Assembly: GCA_902761825.1 (NCBI GenBank)
Contig: CACWLY010000008.1
Location: 1 to 45,133 of the forward strand
Direction: 5' to 3'
DNA from: an uncultured Eubacteriales bacterium
GTDB lineage: Bacteria; Bacillota; Clostridia; Christensenellales; Aristaeellaceae
DNA: 45,133 nucleotides
Program-made: the position numbers and the translations under genes
The notes under the pieces: model-generated
The model's input: only the letters and a program-made list of their open reading frames with translations
What the model was told of the DNA's origin: nothing
Database searches by the model: none
Shown: positions 39,149-45,133 of the stretch, in pieces
How positions within the stretch are numbered: the stretch's first letter is position 1
Layout: each line of letters opens with the position of its first letter

Positions 39149-40165
39149 GTGAAAGCATTGCTTATCGGAGGAACCGGCACCATCAGCGCCAGCGTGGTAA
39201 AACGCCTGCTGGCAACCGGATGGGAAGTAACGCTGCTGAACCGCGGAAACCGTCCCGTGCCGGAGGGCGCGCGGGTGATCAGGGCCGATATCAACGATAC
39301 GGCGCGCGTGCGGGAACTGCTGCGGGACATGGATTTTGACACGATAGCCGATTTTATCGTCTTCACCCCGGAGCAGGCCAGGCGCGATATGGATTTATTT
39401 GCCGGGAAAACCCGTCAGTATATCTTTATCAGCTCGGCGTCGGCGTATCAAAAGCCCGTTCCCGCCCTGCCCATCACCGAGGAAACGCCGCTGATCAACC
39501 CTTATTGGGAGTATTCGCGGAACAAGGCGAGGATCGAAGAAATGCTGATGAACGAATACCGCGCGAACGGATTCCCGGTCACCATCGTGCGCCCCAGCCA
39601 TACGTACAGCGAGAGCAGCCTTCCGCTGCAGATCCACGGCGACAACGGCCCCTGGCAGGTGCTCAAGCGGATGATGGAGGGGAAGACGGTGCCCGTTGCG
39701 GCGGACGGCGAAACGCTGTGGACCATGACGACGTCGGAGGATTTCGCCATTTATTTCTGCGGCCTGTGTGGCAATGAGCAGACAATCGGCGAAGCCTATC
39801 ATATTACCGGCGATGAAAGCATTCCCTGGAACGAGGCGTACCGCATCATCGCCGGATGCATGCGCGCGGAATATAAGCCCTGCTATATCCCGGCGCATCT
39901 GCTGGCCAAGGTAAAGCGCTACGATTTTAACGGAGCCCTTCTCGGCGATAAAACAAACAGCGTGATCTTTGACAACAGCAAAGTCATGTGCGCGACCGGC
40001 ATCCCGCCCATCCGGTTTACGCCCTTCCGCGAAGGCGCGAAACGGTCGGTGGAGTATTTCCTGAGCCATCCGGAGATGCAGCGGGAGGATCCTGAATTTG
40101 ACGCCTTCTGCGATCGGGCGGAAGCGGCGATGGCCGCTGCGGAAAAGCTCCTGCTGGAGGAATAA
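39149..40165 (+). CDS. NAD-dependent epimerase/dehydratase family protein (extended SDR)
   Basis: A 338-residue cytoplasmic oxidoreductase, start GTG at 39149 with AGAGGGGG about 9 bases before. The N-terminal loop GGTGTIS at 7-13 is the variant seen in atypical, CSP41-like SDRs. The active-site serine pair ISSASAY lies near residues 93-99 and the YSRNK (YxxxK) motif near residues 119-123. C-terminal residues include a substrate-binding region with TMTTSEDFAIYF and the ITGDE segment. It is a single gene with its own promoter and a strong terminator. The sugar or other substrate is unknown. Confidence 0.85.
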   Translation: MKALLIGGTGTISASVVKRLLATGWEVTLLNRGNRPVPEGARVIRADINDTARVRELLRDMDFDTIADFIVFTPEQARRDMDLFAGKTRQYIFISSASAYQKPVPALPITEETPLINPYWEYSRNKARIEEMLMNEYRANGFPVTIVRPSHTYSESSLPLQIHGDNGPWQVLKRMMEGKTVPVAADGETLWTMTTSEDFAIYFCGLCGNEQTIGEAYHITGDESIPWNEAYRIIAGCMRAEYKPCYIPAHLLAKVKRYDFNGALLGDKTNSVIFDNSKVMCATGIPPIRFTPFREGAKRSVEYFLSHPEMQREDPEFDAFCDRAEAAMAAAEKLLLEE

Positions 40166-40197
40166 CCTTATATTCTGGGAAAATGCGCAGCAAAACA

Positions 40198-40256
40198 GAC
40201 AGGAATCTTCGGAAAAACAAGCGAACCTGTTTTTCGTCGATTCCTGTCCGTTTTTT
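40198..40256. terminator. Bidirectional terminator between convergent genes
   Basis: A 10-bp stem (GACAGGAATC at 40198-40207 with GATTCCTGTC at 40239-40248) encloses a second AAAAACA/TGTTTTT stem and is followed by CGTTTTTTC on the plus strand. It ends the SDR gene and can also serve the convergent secreted-protein gene. Confidence 0.85.
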
Positions 40257-40287
40257 CTTGATGCCGTTGCTTTACGCAGTCCTGTTA

Positions 40288-41490
40288 TTACGCGTCTTGC
40301 GCGCTCATTTCATAAATCGATGTAAAGAAATCCACCAGCAGCCTGATTTCTTCTTCCTGATCGGGCGCGAGCTCGACGAAACGCTCGACGATGGCTTCGG
40401 TATCCACCTTTCCGTCCTCTTCGGACGGCGTGAACGCATCGGCAAACATCTGCCCCAGGTCGCTGAATAGCGCCCAGGCGTCTTCTTCCTCTTCTTCGGA
40501 AACGGTGCCGTCCGCGTGATAGCGCAGATCGATGACGTTATAGGAGATGCCAGCAGGCTTTCCGCTCCTGACCGTCATTTGACCGAAGTCGGAGCTTTCG
40601 GAGAGCGCTTCATAGAGTTCCGGGGATTCGTTCATGACGAATTCATACTCGTACAGACCCTTCGTCATGGTGAATACGACCAGATCATCCTCTCCGCCAT
40701 AGAAGGAACCGCTGTATTCATAGCCTTCCTCTTCGAGCTCGTTTACGGTTTTGCCGCTCAGAGCGTCCAGCTCGGCCTGATCGACGGGGGCCGCGGTGAT
40801 CGTTTCGGTATAGAGCACCGGCAGCGTTTTCGCGTATTCCTCGGCCGCGGCGAAAGCGGCTTCGATATCCTCGGCTTCGCCGATCGCGTCGTTCAGCGCG
40901 AGCAGCTTTTCATCCACCGCGGCCACCGCGCGGATGATCTGCCCGTCCAGTTCCACGATGACGGCATAGTTTTTGCCGTCCATCCCGTACATGCCGGTGA
41001 AGCCTTCCGATTCCATGGCTTCGCCGATGGTGCCAAACAGCGGCGCTTCCCCGGGCAGCTTTTCAAACCGCATGCCTTCGCCGGCGTTCTCCTTTTCGTC
41101 CTGCCAGATCAGATAGCCTTCTTCGTCCAGCAGGAAGGTCGCTTCGCCGTCGTCATACGCGTCCGTTGCGGAAACGATCTCTCCGTCGTCGCCGTACACA
41201 TAGTCCGTGCGCATTCCGAAGGGCATCGAGACGACCGTTTTCGTATCCTCGTGATAATAGCAGCTGTACTGCCATACGGATTGCTCCCAGGCGCTGCTGC
41301 CCCACGTGATCATCACGCGAAAGCCTTCCTCTTCCCAATACATTTCGACGGATGCCCTGTCGCACTGCCATACGCCTTCAAAGGCTGCCGCTTCGGCGGG
41401 CATGGGAACGGATTCGATCGCATCCTCCGCCATGGCGAAATGCGCCGTCATCATGGCCAGAGCCAGCAATACCAGAAACAGTCTTTTCAT
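40288..41490 (-). CDS. Secreted acidic protein of unknown function
   Basis: A 400-residue protein with a clear Sec signal (residues 1-21, MKRLFLVLLALAMM...AMA, cleavage before EDA) and no lipobox, membrane anchor or sorting signal. The mature part is strongly acidic and begins with a lipocalin-like or META-like beta segment (FEGVWQCDRASVEMYW near residues 38-53) followed by helices rich in Glu. I recognise no family. AAGGAG precedes the ATG. It lies 58 bases after the SH3b protein gene without a convincing promoter between, so the two are likely one transcript and may work together at the cell surface. Confidence 0.75.
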   Translation of the reverse strand: MKRLFLVLLALAMMTAHFAMAEDAIESVPMPAEAAAFEGVWQCDRASVEMYWEEEGFRVMITWGSSAWEQSVWQYSCYYHEDTKTVVSMPFGMRTDYVYGDDGEIVSATDAYDDGEATFLLDEEGYLIWQDEKENAGEGMRFEKLPGEAPLFGTIGEAMESEGFTGMYGMDGKNYAVIVELDGQIIRAVAAVDEKLLALNDAIGEAEDIEAAFAAAEEYAKTLPVLYTETITAAPVDQAELDALSGKTVNELEEEGYEYSGSFYGGEDDLVVFTMTKGLYEYEFVMNESPELYEALSESSDFGQMTVRSGKPAGISYNVIDLRYHADGTVSEEEEEDAWALFSDLGQMFADAFTPSEEDGKVDTEAIVERFVELAPDQEEEIRLLVDFFTSIYEMSAQDA

Positions 41491-41548
41491 CGCGTTTTCT
41501 CCTTGCGGTTTTATACGTGACCGGATGTGCCGGACTTATGCCGGCCGA

Positions 41549-42676
41549 TTATTTGGCGGGGATGAAGTCCATGTCGGTCAGGAAGTCGATGCACATGCCG
41601 ATCTGCGAGTTGGTCAGGGTCTGATTGGCGGCGTTGGGGTTGGGCGTCATGTTGAACTCGATGAAGTAGCCCTTGTAGATGGTCAGGATATCCACAAAGT
41701 CGGTATCGCTGCCGGTTTCGCGGGCGACCATCAGCTTGGTGCCGTGGCCGGTGTTCTGATAGGTGATCTCCACTTCGTTCATATCGCTGAAGGTGGCCTC
41801 CAGGACAGCCAGCTGTTCGGGCGTCATGTCGTTCATGCGTTCGATGTCGCCGTAGGTTTCATCGTAAGCGATGGACAGATACAGCTGGGGAGAAGTGATG
41901 TTGTCGGACAGGATGGAGGCGACGATCTTGCCGCCGCGGAGGTTCACCACCTGCAGATTGTAATTGTCGGGCAGCTTGCAGGTGATATCAAAGACGCCGT
42001 TGACGTTCAGCGTGCCCAGGCTGTGCGTGTCGTCCTTCTTTTCGACGTTCACGATGACCTGCTTGTTGGTCTTGGCCACGTAATCCTTGAAGATGTAGCC
42101 CACGACGTTGGTCTGCGGATCGCGGGCGCGGTACCAGCGGTTGGTCTCGCCTTCAACGATCAGTTCCTGGCCGTCCGGATAGGAAGCGAGGCGCTTGGTG
42201 TCCTTGGAGGGGCCTTTGCGGAAGTTGACCCAGCTCGTGGTGCGGGGCGTGCGAACCTCCACATAGAAAGGCGTTACGTCCTTTTCGCTCTTGTATTCGG
42301 TGCGCATTTTGGCTTCTTCGGCGGCTTTTTCATCTTCGGGGTTGGTGGTCGCCTTGGGCGCGTTGGTGACGGTGGGCACGGTGACGATCGGAGCGGGCGG
42401 ATAGGAAACCAGATAACGGGTCTGCACAAACGCGCGATCGTTGCCCCATACCAGCTCGGCCCATCCGTTGCCCAGATCATGATCTACCGCCACGGAATTG
42501 CCGTAGGGAAGCTGCGCGATCACTTTTCCGTTGGAGTTCGGTTCGTTGCGCGCGTTCAGGGTTCCGCCGTTGGGCGTCCAGATATACATTTCATAGATAG
42601 CGTTCGCCGTGAGGGGAGCAAACAGCCCCACCATCATGAGGGCGATGAGAGCCAGGGAGAGAAGCTTCTTTTTCAT
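41549..42676 (-). CDS. Secreted protein with two SH3b domains
   Basis: From the ATG at 42676 (AAGGAGG 8 bases upstream; a codon at 42697 in frame is rejected) the protein has 375 residues. A Sec signal (MKKKLLSLALIALMMVG...ANA) covers residues 1-26. Two SH3_3-like domains follow: TPNGGTLNARNEPNSNGKVI near residues 33-52 and VNFRKGPSKDTKRLASYPDG near residues 149-168, separated by a Pro/Thr/Lys linker. Bacterial SH3b domains usually bind peptidoglycan. The C-terminal half (residues 205-375) is a beta-rich domain I do not recognise. No catalytic domain is evident. Its promoter region contains a perfect tandem 11-bp repeat and lies beside a two-component system. Confidence 0.85.
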   Translation of the reverse strand: MKKKLLSLALIALMMVGLFAPLTANAIYEMYIWTPNGGTLNARNEPNSNGKVIAQLPYGNSVAVDHDLGNGWAELVWGNDRAFVQTRYLVSYPPAPIVTVPTVTNAPKATTNPEDEKAAEEAKMRTEYKSEKDVTPFYVEVRTPRTTSWVNFRKGPSKDTKRLASYPDGQELIVEGETNRWYRARDPQTNVVGYIFKDYVAKTNKQVIVNVEKKDDTHSLGTLNVNGVFDITCKLPDNYNLQVVNLRGGKIVASILSDNITSPQLYLSIAYDETYGDIERMNDMTPEQLAVLEATFSDMNEVEITYQNTGHGTKLMVARETGSDTDFVDILTIYKGYFIEFNMTPNPNAANQTLTNSQIGMCIDFLTDMDFIPAK

Positions 42677-42706
42677 TGGGACGACCTCCTTCTGCATGAA
42701 CGGTAT

Positions 42707-42721
42707 GTTTCACAGTGTAAC
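42707..42721. promoter_or_regulatory. Inverted repeat in the leader of the SH3b gene
   Basis: GTTTCACAGTGTAAC is a near palindrome (seven of the outer pairs less one mismatch) centred 38 bases before the start codon. Its left half resembles parS, but the spacing differs by one base; it is more likely an operator. Confidence 0.4.
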
Positions 42722-42747
42722 GGTTATACCATATATAGTATACCGGC

Positions 42748-42769
42748 GAATGTCCAAAGAATGTCCAAA
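42748..42769 (-). repeat. Perfect tandem 11-bp repeat, candidate operator of a SARP-like regulator
   Basis: GAATGTCCAAA occurs twice back to back (minus strand TTTGGACATTC). The 11-bp period is one helical turn, the spacing used by SARP-type regulators. Each copy includes a TTGGAC that could serve as a -35 element; TATACT and TATAAC lie just downstream on the minus strand toward the SH3b gene. Confidence 0.65.
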
Positions 42770-42811
42770 GAAAAGCCGTCTTTTGCCCCGAAAACGCGGT
42801 ATAAAACGCTT

Positions 42812-43615
42812 TCAGGCTTTATTCGCCGCGTTCCGGGACAGAATGCCTTCGGTTATGCTGGCCCAGGAATACGAGCTCATGTACTCGCCGCGGTAGGCGT
42901 TGATCGCCTCGACGTCCCCGGAATAAAAGAGGTAGACGTCGCAGATGAACGTGTCGGGCTTGACGCGAAGGATCCCTTTCTCTATTTCCATGATCTCAGA
43001 CGCCCCGTATTCCCACAGCGTTTCCCGAAGGGTGCGGATGTATACGTCCAGCTGCTTCTGCATTCCGCGGTCATAGAGCTGATCCTCCCAGATGGCCGCG
43101 AAAAGCTCGGGCCGTGATATGCCGGCTCCCTGCTTGTCCACAAGGAAGGCCAGGATCTCCTTGCTTTTCGCCAGCTTGAAACTGATCGGTCGGCCATCCA
43201 CAAAAACGTCAAAGTAGCCGAACGTCCTGATCCTGATGTGCGCGGCGGCGGAAACGTTCTTTTCCGTGCCCACGTAGGCCACCTCGGCCGCCAGCTTTTC
43301 CAGAGAGACCGGCTTGAGCAGGTAACCCGTCGGATGGGCGGAATAAGCGTCGAACGCGTACTTTGCGTGCGCGGTCAGAAAGAGAATGGCGGTATGCGGA
43401 TTCATTTCCCTGATCCTGGCCGCAAGCGTGATGCCGTCCATATCCGGCATGCAGATATCGAGCAGGGCGATATCGGCCGCGTGATCGCGAAGATACGTCA
43501 GCGCGCTCTGCGCGTCGGTAAAGCCCTTCGCTTCGTCTATTTCCGGAAGGAGCGCGCACTGATTTACGGTATATTCGACGGCCAAAGGTTCGTCGTCCAC
43601 GCAGATCGCTTTCAT
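42812..43615 (-). CDS. Response regulator with REC and SARP-like winged-helix output domain
   Basis: A 267-residue transcription factor; the ATG at 43615 (AAGGAG upstream) is preferred over farther starts because the REC fold begins at residue 2. REC: acidic pair DDE at 7-9, phospho-acceptor Asp53 in LLDICMPDMDG, Thr/Ala near residue 80 and Lys in GYLLKPV near residue 102. The C-terminal half (from IRIRTFGYFDVFVDG near residue 128) is an OmpR/SARP-type winged helix (KSKEILAFLVDKQG...SRPELFAAIW) plus a short BTAD-like end. This REC-SARP architecture is known in Clostridia next to LytS-type kinases. Its gene overlaps the kinase gene by four bases and faces the SH3b gene promoter region. Confidence 0.9.
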   Translation of the reverse strand: MKAICVDDEPLAVEYTVNQCALLPEIDEAKGFTDAQSALTYLRDHAADIALLDICMPDMDGITLAARIREMNPHTAILFLTAHAKYAFDAYSAHPTGYLLKPVSLEKLAAEVAYVGTEKNVSAAAHIRIRTFGYFDVFVDGRPISFKLAKSKEILAFLVDKQGAGISRPELFAAIWEDQLYDRGMQKQLDVYIRTLRETLWEYGASEIMEIEKGILRVKPDTFICDVYLFYSGDVEAINAYRGEYMSSYSWASITEGILSRNAANKA

Positions 43616-44886
43616 TTTCGCTGCTCCTTCTTTCTTTTTTGAAATGCGTCCGGAATCAGCAGCGTGACGCGGGTGCCTTTTCCGATCTCGCTTTTCAGGT
43701 CCATCGTTCCGCCGCACATCTGCTCCACGCGGTCTTTCACATTTTTTAAGCCGATATGCGTTTCTCCCGGCGGAGCCTGCCGGTCCGGATCAAAGCCTGC
43801 TCCGTTATCCTCGACCGTGATGCGGTGAACGCCGGATTCACAGGAAGTGGAAACGAGCACCCGACCGTCCTTCCGGCTGTGCACGCCGTGGCGGATCGCG
43901 TTTTCGACCAGCGGCTGAATCGTCAGCGCCGGCACTTCAAAATGCTCGTCCCCGATGCGGTATTCCACGCGGACGCCGGGGAAACGGAGCATTTCGATTT
44001 CGGTGTACAGCCGGGTATGCTCCAGCTCCCTGGAAATCGGGATCAGCTCCGTCTGGCTCAGCGATTCCAGATTCTGCCGGAGATACGCGCTGAAATCCTC
44101 CAGGATTTTGTCCGCCAGGGGCGGATCCTTCGCGTACAGGGCGCGGATCGTGTTGAGCGCGTTGAAGAGAAAGTGCGGCTGGATCTGCGTCATCATGATC
44201 TGGATGCGCTGCGTCGCCATAAGGTCCCGCTCATGCTCCTTAACAAACTGCAAATGCAGCCAAATATAATAGAAGAGCGCTCCGCATGCGGCGGCGATCG
44301 TCAGCAGACTGATGGGAACGGATATGCTGCTGAGGGTATCGTATACAAACGATAAGAGAATGATGACGGCCACGGACAGCGGGATCACGATATCACGTTT
44401 GGATTGGCCGCCGTAATTGCCGACGGACCGCCAGGCGAGCGCCGCGAGAAGGACCGAACTGACGATATGACAGGTGTAGCCCAGCGGCCCGCGGTGAAAA
44501 AGATTGGCCTCGTCGATGTAAAAACAGATGCCAGAAAAAAAGGCGGTGCAGCTGATCGCGGCGTTCACGCCGACAAGAAGCCACCGGAGCCAGCGCTTTC
44601 CCTTGCGGTCAACGACGGAAAGAAAAAGCGCCGGGATCGCGGGACGGACCGAATAGCCGAAAACGGAAACGAGCGTTCTGAAAAGCGTATGGGGCGCCCC
44701 GAGAGTCAGCCTGTAATCCAGCAGGTTCTGCGCGGTCAGCGCGAGACATAATACGGCGATGATGAATATGATCCGACGATGTTCGCGCCGTATGTACGGG
44801 TCTGTCGCCGAGACGTAAATCAGGCCGGTCAGCAGCAGGAAGATTATGAAGAACACCGGGCTGATCGGAGATAAGCTTTGCGCCAT
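43612..44886 (-). CDS. LytS/YehU-type sensor histidine kinase
   Basis: A 424-residue membrane kinase. The N-terminal half (residues 8-212) has seven or so hydrophobic segments without a recognised extracellular domain, as in 7TM-type sensors. The kinase core follows: His238 in MTQIQPHFLFNALNT (His_kinase family PF06580), the N-box QPLVENAIRHGV near residues 325-336, the G1 box DNGAGFD and the GLKNVKDRV segment near residue 385. AGGAGG precedes the ATG. It overlaps the regulator gene (ATGA), giving a kinase-regulator pair. The signal is unknown; membrane or cell-wall state is a reasonable guess given the neighbouring SH3b protein. Confidence 0.93.
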   Translation of the reverse strand: MAQSLSPISPVFFIIFLLLTGLIYVSATDPYIRREHRRIIFIIAVLCLALTAQNLLDYRLTLGAPHTLFRTLVSVFGYSVRPAIPALFLSVVDRKGKRWLRWLLVGVNAAISCTAFFSGICFYIDEANLFHRGPLGYTCHIVSSVLLAALAWRSVGNYGGQSKRDIVIPLSVAVIILLSFVYDTLSSISVPISLLTIAAACGALFYYIWLHLQFVKEHERDLMATQRIQIMMTQIQPHFLFNALNTIRALYAKDPPLADKILEDFSAYLRQNLESLSQTELIPISRELEHTRLYTEIEMLRFPGVRVEYRIGDEHFEVPALTIQPLVENAIRHGVHSRKDGRVLVSTSCESGVHRITVEDNGAGFDPDRQAPPGETHIGLKNVKDRVEQMCGGTMDLKSEIGKGTRVTLLIPDAFQKRKKEQRK

Positions 44887-44916
44887 GCCATGATCCTCCT
44901 ACATCTGAATATCTAT

Positions 44917-44945
44917 GTTATACCACCGGTTTGCCCGCGGCGCAA
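44917..44945 (-). promoter_or_regulatory. Likely promoter of the kinase-regulator operon
   Basis: TTGCGC and TATAAC are 17 bases apart on the minus strand, 31 bases before the kinase ATG. Confidence 0.55.
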
Positions 44946-45040
44946 GAGAATAAAAAAACCGCCGGGGCGATTTCAAATAAGGAGGACGGCAGCGACGCCG
45001 GATGGGGGAAGGGGACGGCGGAATGCAAAAAAATAGGTTC

Positions 45041-45130
45041 TATAATAAAAGTTGGGGTAAGAGCCAAAAAAGAGAAGACAAATGATTCGCAAACTGATAA
45101 AGTGTAGTTGCTGAGAAAACACTCGGGAGG
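45041..45130 (+). promoter_or_regulatory. Leader region of a plus-strand gene that begins beyond the window
   Basis: TATAAT at 45041-45046 (no clear -35) is followed by an AT-rich leader, a possible 10-codon reading frame at 45082-45114 (MIRKLIKCSC) with a weak ribosome site, and a GGGAGG at about 45125-45130 placed to serve a start codon just past 45133. The tiny frame may be chance. Confidence 0.35.
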
Positions 45131-45133
45131 CGA

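Noticed and set aside
42706..42722. parS site (TGTTTCAC half-site seen)
   Set aside because: The right half is displaced by one base and differs in sequence, so it does not form the 16-bp parS palindrome. No other parS-like site was found by eye.
44950..44975. Terminator upstream of the kinase gene (short GC stem next to a T7 run)
   Set aside because: The stem is only about four base pairs, too weak to support.

Overview
The window looks like the dnaA-proximal chromosome of a fairly GC-rich, uncultured gut-type Clostridia (Bacillota), possibly Christensenellales-like. That placement is an inference from protein style: AGGAGG ribosome sites, a 436-residue DnaA, Soj/Spo0J-type ParA and ParB, LytS-type kinase, very large secreted proteins with Pro-Thr spacers, DUF2804, and Liv-type amino-acid uptake. 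No rRNA, tRNA, CRISPR array, transposase or phage gene was seen.

Layout. 1-3950 (minus strand): a chromosome-maintenance operon reading unknown gene - parA - parB - uppP - (terminator) - proC. 3951-4382: a gene-free, AT-rich stretch with DnaA boxes and long inverted repeats, a good candidate for oriC and/or the dnaA control region. 4383-5693: dnaA, not followed by dnaN. 5926-13650: a giant secreted protein whose reading frame is broken by a 5-bp tandem duplication inside 24-bp repeats, coupled to an orphan family-5 solute-binding protein with an acidic tail. 13951-16678: FMN reductase-like flavoprotein and tex. 16806-21808: an ABC importer operon (sugar-isomerase-like enzyme, binding protein, fused double permease, ATPase). 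21934-26727: M18 aminopeptidase, rarA, and a two-gene amino-acid catabolic pair. 26731-31488: livKHMGF.

31641-38983 is the most unusual part. A tightly packed minus-strand run has a typical promoter at its head (39019-39047): mscL with a zinc ribbon, a HAD-MazG fusion, a DUF2804 gene, and then three genes with overlapping ends. These three encode a K+-channel-like protein with a TrkA-type Rossmann region and a C-terminal RyR domain, a second membrane protein with two Rossmann regions and a divergent RyR-like domain but no pore, and a TIR - transmembrane - Sel1-repeat protein. I propose the last three as a candidate signalling/defence (NAD+-linked) membrane system; this is inference. 39149-40165 is an SDR epimerase on the opposite strand. 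40288-44886 holds two secreted proteins (one with SH3b domains) next to a LytS-like kinase and a response regulator with a SARP-like DNA-binding domain. A perfect tandem 11-bp repeat in the intervening promoter region could be its operator.

An 85-bp dispersed repeat occurs at 1-96 (with an 11-bp insert) and at 13803-13887, both times at gene 3' ends, with a degenerate inverted partner at about 13733-13770. To the right of dnaA, 22 genes point toward it and only seven (dnaA included) point away, which is odd if replication starts here.
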